DNA from: Myxococcales bacterium
GTDB lineage: Bacteria > Myxococcota_A > Polyangia > Polyangiales > Polyangiaceae
DNA length: 64,000 nucleotides
Reading direction: 5' to 3'
NCBI GenBank assembly: GCA_016703425.1
Contig: JADJCA010000015.1
Span: 1-64,000 of the forward strand
Shown: one piece after another, positions 44,277 through 53,206 of the stretch
Layout: each line of letters starts with the position of its first letter
Numbering within the stretch: position 1 is the first letter of the stretch
Notes under the pieces: generated by a model
Seen by the model: only the letters and a program-made list of their open reading frames with translations
Told to the model about the DNA's origin: nothing
Databases searched by the model: none
Translations under genes and position numbers: made by a program

Positions 44277-44923
44277 CTTCCCCCCTCGCTAAGCCACTCC
44301 CGCAGGGCTGGGACGCGACGCGCGCGCGACAGAAAGTGTTCTTCGGCGGCCTTGAGGCGACGCTTCGCGGTCGACAGTGAGAGATCACACGCCACAGCGA
44401 TCTCCGCCATCTCCATGCCTTCGATGAACCGGAGGCTGAAGAGGACGCGCTCCTCCTCCTTCATGTTTCCGAGGACCACGTACGTCTCGCGCGTCGCCTC
44501 GTGAACCTCCTCCGAGAATTGAGCGCGCTGCGGCGGCTCGGGCACCTCGGCCACAAAGGACAGCCAGCGGCGGCGCGTCTTCTTTCGAATCCACTCGCGC
44601 GCGGTCAAGACCGCGATGCCCGTAAGCCAGCTCTTGAGGCGCGAGGGATCGTCGATCTTGTCGACGCCGGCGAAGGCGCGGAGGAAGACCTCGTGGAGCA
44701 GATCTTCCACCTCGGGTTCGGGACCCAATACGCCCCACAAGACCTTCTCCACCGACGCTGAGTACCGATCGAAGAAGGTCGCCCGCGCGTGGTCGTCGCC
44801 ACGGCGGAGTGCAGCCGCAAGTTCTGCGTCGGGCACCGCCCGACTGGGCAGCGGCACCACGACGGACGGGACCAGAGCGTCCGCGGACGTGTTCTCTGAC
44901 GAACGAAGCAGCACGACCCCCAC
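44261..44923 (-). CDS. ECF RNA polymerase sigma factor
   Basis: About 220 residues from GTG 44923 (GTG 44914 is an alternative); the frame stays open to 45541 with Arg/Ala-rich non-coding-type sequence. Region 2: ATFFDRYSASVEKVLWGVLG, EVEDLLHEVFLRAF and LKSWLTGIAVLTAREWIRKK. Region 4: EEERVLFSLRFIEGMEMAEIAVACDLSLSTAKRRL, a helix-turn-helix contacting -35. It is the first gene of a five-gene overlapping operon with a FecR protein and three exported proteins, so it probably responds to an envelope signal and drives its own operon. Confidence 0.87.
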   Translation of the reverse strand: MGVVLLRSSENTSADALVPSVVVPLPSRAVPDAELAAALRRGDDHARATFFDRYSASVEKVLWGVLGPEPEVEDLLHEVFLRAFAGVDKIDDPSRLKSWLTGIAVLTAREWIRKKTRRRWLSFVAEVPEPPQRAQFSEEVHEATRETYVVLGNMKEEERVLFSLRFIEGMEMAEIAVACDLSLSTAKRRLKAAEEHFLSRARRVPALREWLSEGGRWPAS

Positions 44924-45135
44924 CAGTGTCCGGACGTGCCGCGCACGGTCCACAATAGAAAAAGTCCCATTAGCTAGCACCAGGGGGCCGGCCGGCAACC
45001 GCACGCAACCCTTTGATCTCAAAAGATGCGCACATTGGCGCCACACCCGGCCAGGGCCGTGACTGGCGGCTCGGGCGATTGGCCGCGTAGGATCGGGAAG
45101 CTTGTCCGGGCCCCAGCGTAGGTGGGGCGGACAGG

Positions 45136-46737
45136 ATGACGCCGCCTCCCGCCGCCAAGGGGTTCTCTTTGACGCTCGTTCCGTGTCCCTATTGCTCCGG
45201 CCAGCATCCGGAGGACGCACGAACGTGCGAGCGAACTGGCGGGGTCTTGCCCTCGATGCCGCGGGTGCGCGCGCCTTCGCTGCCGTCGATTCCGCGGCCC
45301 CCCCCGTTGCGTCGGGCCACGCCGACCCCCTCGAAACTGACTGAGTCCGCCCGAAACGCGCAGAGCGCAGCGCCTGAGTCCGGCAGCGCGCCTCCACAAG
45401 GGCAACGGCGCCCTTCGATCCCGCCGCCGTCGTCGTCGTCGCGAGGATCGACACCACCGCCGCAAGCGGGCAAGGCGGGCTCGACGCCGATTCCTCGTCG
45501 CCCCTCGGCGCCAGCGGGGCCGATGGGTCGCAACGCGCCACCGGTGATGCAGAAGCTCCGTGTCATCGACGGCAAGTACAACGTCCGCGGCACCATCGGC
45601 TCGGGCGGAATGGGCGTCGTCCTTGAGGCCGAACATACGGGCTTGAGTCGCATCGTCGCCATCAAGATTCTTCACCCGCACCTCGCCGGCGACGAGGTCC
45701 AGACGAAGCGCTTCATGCGCGAGGCGCGCACCGCGGGCATGACAGGCCATCGCAACGTGTGCACCGTCTTCGATGCGGGCTTCCTCGAAGACGGCCGTCC
45801 CTACCTCGTGATGGAGCGCCTCTACGGTCAGTCGCTCGCGAACCGCATCACTGACGGCCGCCCCATCTCGACCGATGTCGCCGTCGAGATCACCTGCCAG
45901 GCTCTCTCCGCGCTCGGCGCCGTGCATCGCGCCGGCGTCGTGCACCGCGACGTCAAACCTGACAACGTCTTCCTCGTCGAGCAGCCGGAACGCCCCGGCG
46001 AGGTCTACGTGAAGGTTCTCGACTTCGGCACATCCAAGCCCATGAGCGGGCCCGAGCGCGACCTCACCGGCACGGGCATCGCCATCGGCACCGCCTATTA
46101 CATGTCGCCCGAGCAGGCTCGCGGCGAACGCGATCTCGACGGACGCGTCGACGTCTACGCGTGCGGCGTCATGCTCTACGAGATGCTCTCGGGCCAACGG
46201 CCGTTCGTCGGCTCCTCGGAGCACGGCGTGCTGCTCAAGATCCTCGCCGGCTCCACGATCCCCCTTCGCACGGCTGCGCCGAACGTCTCGCCCGAGCTCG
46301 AAGCCATCGTCGCCAAGGCGATGGCGCGCGAGCGCGAGGACCGATACCAGTCGACGGAGGAGCTGGCGGAAGCGCTCGACACCTTGCGCGGCCAGAGGGC
46401 TGCGCCCTCGACGCCACGCGACGATCGGCCGCAGCCGCCGGCGGCGCCGCTCCCCGCGTCAGTGCGCGTGCCCGCGGCGCGCAGCACGCCGCCGTCGGAG
46501 CCGACGATCCCGCTGGCGAGTCACGAGGCGCACGCGATCTCGCAGACGCTCATCGAGCAGATGCCTGGCTCCGCTCCGTCGGGCGAGACGACGAGCGCCC
46601 GGCCCGCGAATACGCCTCCGAGTGCGCCGCCGCGTTCTGCCAAACCAACGTCCGAGACGGCGCCTACGCGATTGCTCTCGCCGCTCGACGACACGAGCGA
46701 AACGACACGCGTGGTTCCTCCGCGAGGACGCTCTTAG
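45136..46737 (+). CDS. Serine/threonine protein kinase with N-terminal zinc ribbon
   Basis: 533 residues. The N-terminus has a zinc-ribbon-like CPYC...C (Cys17, Cys20, Cys31). A Pro/Ser-rich linker (about 45-140) follows, then the kinase domain: P-loop GSGGMGVV, Lys177 (VAIKIL), HRD (His270, Arg271, Asp272), DFG (Asp296; DFGTSKP) and SPEQARGERDLDGRVDVYACG. The Thr/Ser/Pro-rich C-terminal ~100 residues have no TM helix, so it is cytoplasmic. A second kinase of the same layout lies at 55308-56720. The substrate is unknown. The stop is TAG. Confidence 0.9.
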   Translation: MTPPPAAKGFSLTLVPCPYCSGQHPEDARTCERTGGVLPSMPRVRAPSLPSIPRPPPLRRATPTPSKLTESARNAQSAAPESGSAPPQGQRRPSIPPPSSSSRGSTPPPQAGKAGSTPIPRRPSAPAGPMGRNAPPVMQKLRVIDGKYNVRGTIGSGGMGVVLEAEHTGLSRIVAIKILHPHLAGDEVQTKRFMREARTAGMTGHRNVCTVFDAGFLEDGRPYLVMERLYGQSLANRITDGRPISTDVAVEITCQALSALGAVHRAGVVHRDVKPDNVFLVEQPERPGEVYVKVLDFGTSKPMSGPERDLTGTGIAIGTAYYMSPEQARGERDLDGRVDVYACGVMLYEMLSGQRPFVGSSEHGVLLKILAGSTIPLRTAAPNVSPELEAIVAKAMAREREDRYQSTEELAEALDTLRGQRAAPSTPRDDRPQPPAAPLPASVRVPAARSTPPSEPTIPLASHEAHAISQTLIEQMPGSAPSGETTSARPANTPPSAPPRSAKPTSETAPTRLLSPLDDTSETTRVVPPRGRS

Positions 46738-46837
46738 TATCTCGAACCTGTCGATTTCAGAGTGTCCGAGTACCATTGTTGTAGCCTGCCTCCCATGATC
46801 GACATTCATCGCGCGCCCGAGCATCGAGGCGCTCCCC

Positions 46838-47212
46838 ATGGAGATTGAGAGCTGCTCCACCTGCGGCGGCGATGGCCGCATCATGAACGCCTTTGGCTCC
46901 TACACGTCGTGCCCCTCCTGCCGCGGTTCGGGTCGGCGCGCTCCCGATGAACCGACGTTTCGCGACGTCACCAAGACGAAGCCCTCGCATCACGCGGCGG
47001 CGCGTCAGGCGGCGGCTGTGGGCAAGCCCAAGTGGCCCAGCACCGGGGAGGGCGACAAGCTCGCCAAGCAAGTGCAAGAGAGCACGCTCTGCACCGCCGA
47101 GGTAAAGACGCGCTTGATCCAAGAGATCATCGACTACGAGGCGAGCCACGGCAACTGCACGCAGACCTTCATCAAGAAGATTCGCAAACAGGTGGTGCCG
47201 AGAGCGACGTAG
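46838..47212 (+). CDS. Small protein with DnaJ-type CxxCxGxG zinc-finger motifs
   Basis: 124 residues. Two motifs at the N-terminus, CSTCGGDGR and CPSCRGSGRR, match the repeats of the DnaJ central zinc finger, but there is no J-domain. The rest is helical and basic, with two Cys (STLCTAEVK, HGNCTQTF). It may be a zinc-binding chaperone accessory or nucleic-acid-binding protein; this is inference. It stands 100 bp after the kinase stop and about 110 bp before ligA. No clear ribosome site was found. Confidence 0.68.
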   Translation: MEIESCSTCGGDGRIMNAFGSYTSCPSCRGSGRRAPDEPTFRDVTKTKPSHHAAARQAAAVGKPKWPSTGEGDKLAKQVQESTLCTAEVKTRLIQEIIDYEASHGNCTQTFIKKIRKQVVPRAT

Positions 47213-47306
47213 GGCTCCGCGAACGGTCGAACCCGTTAAGACCGGGGCACGAGCACGGGCACGTTCACGGGAAGCGGGAGGCCTGCAAGGATTCGCGAGA
47301 TGGTCG

Positions 47307-47312
47307 TATTCT
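47307..47312 (+). promoter_or_regulatory. Possible -10 element (TATTCT) of ligA
   Basis: TATTCT lies 9 nt before ATG 47322, followed by CGGCGACCC. It resembles the layout before the start at 32466, where CGACCC also touches the start codon. A leader of about 2 nt is predicted. Confidence 0.4.
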
Positions 47313-47321
47313 CGGCGACCC

Positions 47322-49361
47322 ATGACGTCGTCGGCAAAAAGGCACGCCGCGCTCGTGCGCGAGATCGACGCGCACAACTACCGCTACTACGTCCTCGACG
47401 ATCCGAGCGTGAGCGACGCTGCCTTCGACGCGCTCCTCAAGGAGCTCCGGGCCCTCGAGGCGAAACATCCGGAGCTCGTCACCGGCGACTCGCCGACTCA
47501 GCGCGTTGGCGGCAAGGCACGCGAAGCTGCCAGCAAGGTCCACCACGAGCACCGCATGTTCTCCCTCGACAACGCCTACTCGGCGGAGGACATGGGCGAG
47601 TTTGCGCGGCGCGTCTTGGAAGGTCTGCCTGACGGCGCCGACGTGACCTTCGTTGTCGAGCCGAAGCTCGACGGCGGGAGCCTCGAGGTGATCTTCGAAG
47701 GCGGCCGGCTGACGCAAGCGAGCACGCGCGGCGATGGCGAGTGGGGCGAAGACATCACGGTGAACGCGCGAACCTTGCGTGGCCTTCCCCATCGCATCAC
47801 CCACCAGGGGAAGCTCACGCTGCGCGGCGAGGTGGTGCTCTACCGGCGCGATCTCGACGCCATCAACAAGGACCGCGAAGCGGAGGGACTCGAGCCCTTC
47901 TCGAACCCCCGCAATGCCGCCGCCGGCTCGGTGCGCATGCTCGATCCGAACGAAGTCGCGCGGCGCCCCTTGCGGGTCATCTTCTATCAATTGGTGGAGG
48001 GTCCGTCGCTCCACGAGTCGCACAGCGAGAGCCTGCGCTGGTTTGTTGAATAGGGGCTTCCGACCCACCGCCGCGAGGTCACGGGGCCCTGGGACGGCGT
48101 TCTTTCCGCCATCGCCGCCATCGATGGCGCTCGCCGCGACTATCCCTTCGAGACCGACGGCGCCGTCGTGAAGGTCGATCGCTATCGGCAGCAGGACATC
48201 CTCGGCTTCACGTCGAAATTTCCCAAGTGGGCCGTCGCGTACAAGTTCGCCGCCGAGCAAGCCCAGACGCGCGTGCTCGACATCCTCGTGCAAGTGGGAC
48301 GCACCGGCGCCCTCACGCCGGTCGCCGTGCTCGAGCCCACGGAGCTCGCCGGAACCACCGTCTCGCGAGCCTCGCTCCACAACGCGAACCAGATCGCCGA
48401 GCTCGACGTGCGCATTGGTGATCGCGTCACCATCGAAAAGGCGGGCGAGATCATTCCGCAGGTGGTCTCCGTCGACGCGGCGGCGCGCACCGGCGAGGAG
48501 CGGCCCTTTGAAATGCCCGCCGCGTGCCCCGACTGCGGCACGCCCGTGATCTCGCGGCAACGCGACGAGGCTCGCCCCGAGCTCGGCGTGGAGTCGACGC
48601 TCCGCTGCCCCAATCGCACGTGCCCAGCGCAGCTCAAGAACCAGATTCACTACTTCGCACGTCGCTTCGCCATGGACATCGACCGACTTGGCGTCGTGCT
48701 TGTAGAGCAACTCGTCGACGCGAAGCTCGTCCGCGACGTCGCTGACCTCTACGCGCTCACCACTGCGAGCATCGCCGCTCTTGATCGCATGGGCGAGAAG
48801 AGTGCCACCAACGTCATCGAGTCGATCGAACGCTCACGCGTCCGCACGCTCGACCGACTGCTCTGCGGCCTCGGCATTCCGCAAATAGGACAGGTCGCGG
48901 CGAAACAACTGGCCGCGGAAATCGGTAGCCTCACGGCGCTGCTCGCGGCCAGCCAAGAGGAGCTTCGGGAGCGCTTCTCGTCGATCCACGGCTTCGGCCC
49001 CAAGATGGTCGACAGCATCCTCGAATATTTGGGTGACGACGGCTCGCGGGCGCTGCTCCACAAGTTGGCCGACGCCGGCGTCGGCCGACCGATGCCCAAG
49101 GCCGAGCCCGCGCCGGAGGGCCCGCTGACCGGCTCCGCGCTCTGCGTCACGGGCGTTCTCTCGCGCAAGCGCGAGGATGTTCATGCGGACATCAAGAACG
49201 CCGGCGGGACGATTCACGACTCCGTGAAGAAGGGCACGACGTACCTGGTGGCCGGCGAGAAGACCGGCAAGACGAAGCTCGACCAGGCCAAGAAATTTGG
49301 CACCCGCGTCGTCACGGAGGCGGAGTTGGCGCTCCTGCTCGCGGGCGCGACGCTGCCCTGA
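47322..49361 (+). pseudogene. ligA: NAD-dependent DNA ligase with in-frame amber codon
   Basis: About 679 codons, the usual LigA size, with all domains in order. Ia: NYRYYVLDDPSVSDAAFD. Adenylation: EPKLDGGSLEV with the AMP-accepting Lys115, TRGDGEWGEDITVNARTL, SNPRNAAAGSVRM. OB: NANQIAELDVRIGDRVTIEKAGEIIPQV. Zinc finger: CPDC and CPNRTCP. HhH region: RMGEKSATNVIESIE and FGPKMVDSI. BRCT: TGVLSRKREDV. TAG at 48051-48053 (codon 244) interrupts the frame, but the same frame continues without loss. Domain downstream translation could restart at ATG 48168. LigA is normally essential, so a consensus error, or a second ligase elsewhere, must explain the stop. Confidence 0.88.
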
Positions 49362-49408
49362 CGCCTCCGTCAACGCCATGAGGCGCCGTGCCCCTCGGCT
49401 CTTTGCGA

Positions 49409-49414
49409 TAGACT
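49409..49414 (+). promoter_or_regulatory. Possible -10 element (TAGACT) of the TPR protein gene
   Basis: TAGACT is exactly 10 nt before ATG 49425, within TTGCGATAGACT, the same 12-nt string and spacing as upstream of 32466. The repeat supports a genuine promoter element. No Shine-Dalgarno is present in the 10 nt between. Confidence 0.5.
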
Positions 49415-49424
49415 GCTAGGCGCG

Positions 49425-50429
49425 ATGCGCCGGGTGCGGCCACCTCTCTCAATGCTCGCGTTGCTCGTCGCCTCGAGCCTCGCCTCGACGGCGCGTGCCC
49501 AGACGCCAGACAAGAGAGAGGCCGAGGCGCTCTTCGTCGAAGGCCGCAAGGCCATCGCCGCGCAAGACTTCGTGACGGCGCGGGCCAAGCTCGAGGCGAG
49601 CCAGAAGCTCTATGGCGGCTCCGGGACGCTCATCAACCTCGCGTACTGTTACGAGCGTCTCGGATACTTGTCGCTGGCGCACCGGACGTACGTGAGCGCG
49701 CTCAAGCTCACGGAGAAGCTGGGGCAACGCGATCGCGCCCAAAGCGCTCGCGATCGGTTGGCGGAGCTCGGAAAGCGCATCGCGCTGGTCACCTTCGCGG
49801 CACCCGCGGAGGCAGCCGTGAGCGTCGACGGAGAGAGCGTCGCGACCAACGAGAGCGTGGCCATCGAGCCCGGCAAGCACCTCGTGCGGGCGAAGTCGCC
49901 GAGCGGTGCGACGTGGCAGGGAACGCTCGCGGCCGAGGCGGGCACGGCGTTCTCGTTCCCGGTCCCCATCGCCGCATCGCCGGCCGCAGCGACCGTGCCG
50001 CCCCGCGGCGCGTCACCGTCGGCACCGACGGGTGCCGTCACCGATGACGCGGAAGAAGAGAAGGAGACGCAAAGGGCGCCGTTCCGCATCACGCAGCGCA
50101 CCGTCGGCGTTGCCGCCATGGGCGTCGGCGTCGTTTCCCTCGGCGCGTCGGCGTTCCTCGGCCTCAAGGCGAAATCGACCTACGACGATGCCAATGCACA
50201 GTGCAACGATCAAGTTTGCAACGCGGAGGGCATCAAGCTCACCGACAGCGCACTCTCCTCAGCGGCCTGGTCGACGGTCTTCTTCGGAGCGGGCGTCGTC
50301 GCGGCGGGGACCGGCGCGGTGCTCTTTTTCACGGCCAAGAGCGACGCGCCCCGCGTGACCCACGCGGGCCCGCGCTTGCGCGTGTCCACCGGCGCGCGGA
50401 CGATGCTGCTCTTCGAGGGCTCGCTGTGA
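49425..50429 (+). CDS. Exported TPR protein with PEGA-like segment and two TM helices
   Basis: 334 residues. Signal peptide (MLALLVASSLASTARA, cleaved near ARA). TPR-like helices at about 28-115 (EAEALFVEGRKAIAAQDF, ALINLAYCYERLGYLSLAHRTYVSAL-like pattern). A PEGA-like beta region (AEAAVSVDGESVATNESVAIEPGKHLVRAKSPSG) follows at about 125-170, then a Pro/Ser linker and two TM helices (VGVAAMGVGVVSLGASAFLG and VFFGAGVVAAGTGAVLFF). Such architecture is common in myxobacterial envelope proteins of unknown role. The next gene starts inside its stop (GTGA overlap), so they are co-expressed. Confidence 0.8.
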   Translation: MRRVRPPLSMLALLVASSLASTARAQTPDKREAEALFVEGRKAIAAQDFVTARAKLEASQKLYGGSGTLINLAYCYERLGYLSLAHRTYVSALKLTEKLGQRDRAQSARDRLAELGKRIALVTFAAPAEAAVSVDGESVATNESVAIEPGKHLVRAKSPSGATWQGTLAAEAGTAFSFPVPIAASPAAATVPPRGASPSAPTGAVTDDAEEEKETQRAPFRITQRTVGVAAMGVGVVSLGASAFLGLKAKSTYDDANAQCNDQVCNAEGIKLTDSALSSAAWSTVFFGAGVVAAGTGAVLFFTAKSDAPRVTHAGPRLRVSTGARTMLLFEGSL

Positions 50430-51916
50430 GGAGGGTCGCGGCCCTCGGCGCGCTCGCGTGCGGCTCCTGCAGCGTCGTCCTCGGCATCGAGGCACGGCCC
50501 CTCGGGGATCCCTTGGGCGAACGCCCCGACTCGGCATCCATCGGAGACGGGGCACCTTCAACCGCCGACGGAGCGGGTGATGCCCGCGACGCGCCGGTGC
50601 TCGAACCGCCGGGCTGCGAGCGCTCTCCGACGGCAGACCCCACGGTCGTCGACGAACGGTGCGGGGTCTTCGTGTCCTCGAGCGGCAGCGACACCAACGC
50701 CGGCACGCGTCAGGCGCCGCTCAAGACCCTCGCCGTCGCGATTCAGAAGGCCGTCGACCAGAAGGTGTACCGCGCCTTCCTATGCGGCGACGCCTTTGAG
50801 GAGCGCGTGACCATGTCCGGCGTCGGCGTCAGCCTCGTCGGCGGGTTCGAGTGCCTCGCCGGCTGGAGCGTCGCCGCACGGGTGCCGGTGATCCGCCCGC
50901 CGGACTCGGGGCCAGCGCTTCGCCTCGTCGGCCTCACCAACGCCATCACGCTCGAGTCGCTCGAGTTCGCGGCCAGAGACGCGACCGCCGCCGGTACCTC
51001 GAGCGTCGCGGCGTGGGTCTCCGACGCAGTCTCGGTGACCTTCGTGCGAAGCGCCTTGGCGGCCGGGTCCGGCGCGAGCGGCCAGAGCGGCGCCGCGGGC
51101 GCGCTCGGCACCGGCGGCGGGATGGGCGGCGCGGCCGGCGGAAACGGCACCGTGTTGGTGCCGGGGCCGACGGTCACGTGCAACTGCCTGCTCGACGGCG
51201 CGGACGCGGGCATCACGACAGGCGGCGCCGGCGGGCAGTTCTCGCCGAGCGTGGCCCCGGGCGCTGGCACACCCGCGCTCGACGGCGGCGCGGCGGGAAC
51301 CAACAACGCGGCGCTCGCTGCCTGTACCGGTGGCGGAAAGGGTGCCGACGGTATCGCGGGCGCAACCTCGCCGGCGCCGACCGCGCTCGGCGCGCTGCTC
51401 GAGACGGGCTGGTCCCCGGCGAGCGGCGGCGACGGCACCGCCGGCTCGCTCGCTCAGGGCGGCGGCGGTGGTGGCGCATGGACCCTGGGCGGCGGTGGTG
51501 GTGGCGGTTGCGGAGGTTGCCCTTCGAGCGGTGGCAAGGGTGGTGGCGGCGGCGGCGGGAGCATCGCGCTCTTGTCGGTGCGTTCCGGCGTTAGCCTCGT
51601 CGACACAGCGCGCAGCACGAAGAGTGGCGGCGGCGGCGGCGCGGGCGGCGCGGCGCCGGCGGGCCAAGTGGGTGGTCCTGGCGCCGGCAACGCGTTTGGG
51701 TCTGGATGCAGCGGCGGCGCCGGAGGCACCGGTGGCAAGGGCGGCGACGGCGCAGGCGGCGCCGGCGGTATCTCGGTCGGCACCCTGTTTAGGGGCGCGG
51801 CGCCCGTCATCGACGTCGCGAGCCAAGGGAAGCTCACCTTGGGCGCGGGCGGCTCCGCCGGTGGCGGTTCCGTACCGGGCCCCGCTGGGCTCAGTCAGCC
51901 CACGCTGTCACTCTAG
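50426..51916 (+). CDS. Gly-rich repetitive lipoprotein with DUF1565-like region
   Basis: 496 residues from GTG 50426, overlapping the upstream stop by 4 bp. The N-terminus (MRRVAALGALACGSC) gives a lipobox LALAC-like site. Residues about 80-190 resemble DUF1565-type right-handed beta-helix starts (FVSSSGSDTNAGTRQAPLKTLAVAIQKA, VSLVGGFEC). The last ~280 residues are extraordinarily Gly/Ala-rich (GTGGGMGGAAGGNG, GGGGGGAWTLGGGGGGG), like PGRS-type sequence, interrupted by VSVTFVRSALAAG and similar strands. It is probably a surface fibre or coat protein; function unknown. It is co-expressed with the TPR protein. The stop is TAG. Confidence 0.75.
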   Translation: MRRVAALGALACGSCSVVLGIEARPLGDPLGERPDSASIGDGAPSTADGAGDARDAPVLEPPGCERSPTADPTVVDERCGVFVSSSGSDTNAGTRQAPLKTLAVAIQKAVDQKVYRAFLCGDAFEERVTMSGVGVSLVGGFECLAGWSVAARVPVIRPPDSGPALRLVGLTNAITLESLEFAARDATAAGTSSVAAWVSDAVSVTFVRSALAAGSGASGQSGAAGALGTGGGMGGAAGGNGTVLVPGPTVTCNCLLDGADAGITTGGAGGQFSPSVAPGAGTPALDGGAAGTNNAALAACTGGGKGADGIAGATSPAPTALGALLETGWSPASGGDGTAGSLAQGGGGGGAWTLGGGGGGGCGGCPSSGGKGGGGGGGSIALLSVRSGVSLVDTARSTKSGGGGGAGGAAPAGQVGGPGAGNAFGSGCSGGAGGTGGKGGDGAGGAGGISVGTLFRGAAPVIDVASQGKLTLGAGGSAGGGSVPGPAGLSQPTLSL

Positions 51917-51969
51917 AGGCTCGCGGTCGACTGCGACTTGCGCGCCGCACACTCCGCGAAGACTCGCGG

Positions 51970-53193
51970 CTACCGAGCGACGCGGTACAGCGCGTTGTCG
52001 TCGACACGGGTAAAGTACACATAGGCGTCGTCGGCGGCGAAGACGTCGGTCGCCCCGTCGAACTCGGCGACCACATAGCTTGCTCCGTCGGTCTCACGAT
52101 AAGCCATGAGCTTGGTGGGCCCCCCGCCGCACGGCTGCAGCGGATAGAGGGCCCCTTGGGCATCGGCGCGCAGCGAAGGCACCCAGCCGGCTCCCGAGTG
52201 AATGAGGCCTCCACCGGTGCCGAGCATCGCCTGACGCCACACGTCGAACGTCGTCGTTCCGCAGGTCACGGGGTTGGACCGTTGAAAGCGCACCCCGTAG
52301 AAGGCGTTCGGCGTCGCTGCGAACGCGCTTTCGTAGCCGTTGCTCGCCAAGATGGGCGCACGGAGCGTCGCCCCACCGCCGCCCTTCTTGACTTCGTAGA
52401 CGTCGCCTTCGTAGAGGCCGAAGATCGAGCTCCCCGTGAGCGAAACCTCCACGAACGACCGACGCATCGGATCGCTCGCGAGCGTTGGGAACTCGACGGG
52501 AGCGGCGCCGGCATGGGCCTGAAGAAACGTGGCTCGCGGATATTCCGAGAGCTTGAAGGTCACGTGAGTCGCATCCACGTCGAAGGAGTCGACGGTGTCG
52601 AGCTCCCCGCCGACTCGCTCGTCGACGCCCGCGTCGGTGCCGCTCAAGGGTCGCCGCAAGAGCGGGCCCGCGCCGGACTTCCTTGGCAGGATGTAGACGA
52701 AGCCGCCACCAACCTTGAGTTCAAGCAGGTCGAAGTTGCGGACCGAAGGCCCAGGCACGACCGTCGGGACGGCGGCGCTTGGGGCCTTCGACATCTTGTA
52801 GAGCGGCGCTTGGTTTCCCGGAGCCGAATCGACGAAGACCAGCGACGCGCCGGCCACGGCGAGTGCGTGGGGTCGTTTGACGGTCGCAAGCTTCTCCGGC
52901 TCGCACACCCCCGAAACGCAGGCGGCGCCACCACAGTCGTGACCCGCCGCGCCGCAGTTCGCGGCGTTGTTGAGGGCGGGCGGCTTGGCGGAAGCGTCGG
53001 TGGGCTTCGCTCCACCGTCTTTCGGCTTCGCCCCAGCGTCCTTGTTCGTGAGCTGGGCTTCGGCAACCGCTTCGGCGCCGTCACCGGTCTCGGCATCAGC
53101 GCGCCCCGCGACGAACTCGGCGTGCGAACCACCGGCGCTACAGGCAGCCACCGTGGCGACGCCGCCAATCCAAGTCAGCAGAACTCTGCTCAT
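51970..53193 (-). CDS. Lipoprotein downstream of an ECF sigma factor
   Basis: 407 residues from ATG 53193, with a GGAG site just upstream. Lipobox ATVAAC (Cys18). A long Lys/Asp/Pro/Ala linker with repeated KDGGAKPTDASAKP leads to a beta-rich propeller-like region (KRPHALAVAGASLVFVDS, FDVDATHVTFKLSEYP, DDAYVYFTRVDDNALYRVA). It resembles WD/6-bladed propeller lipoproteins found beside ECF genes in myxobacteria (inference). Start lies 14 bp after the sigma gene stop on the same strand, so it is a two-gene operon. Confidence 0.78.
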   Translation of the reverse strand: MSRVLLTWIGGVATVAACSAGGSHAEFVAGRADAETGDGAEAVAEAQLTNKDAGAKPKDGGAKPTDASAKPPALNNAANCGAAGHDCGGAACVSGVCEPEKLATVKRPHALAVAGASLVFVDSAPGNQAPLYKMSKAPSAAVPTVVPGPSVRNFDLLELKVGGGFVYILPRKSGAGPLLRRPLSGTDAGVDERVGGELDTVDSFDVDATHVTFKLSEYPRATFLQAHAGAAPVEFPTLASDPMRRSFVEVSLTGSSIFGLYEGDVYEVKKGGGGATLRAPILASNGYESAFAATPNAFYGVRFQRSNPVTCGTTTFDVWRQAMLGTGGGLIHSGAGWVPSLRADAQGALYPLQPCGGGPTKLMAYRETDGASYVVAEFDGATDVFAADDAYVYFTRVDDNALYRVAR

Positions 53194-53206
53194 GCTCTCT
53201 CCTCGA

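Noticed and set aside
40869..48053. Genome-wide reassignment of TAG as sense
   Set aside because: Genes ending at 5564, 24170, 26253, 38149, 38794, 46737, 47212, 51916, 57528 and 63382 use TAG as normal stops, so only two local interruptions remain.
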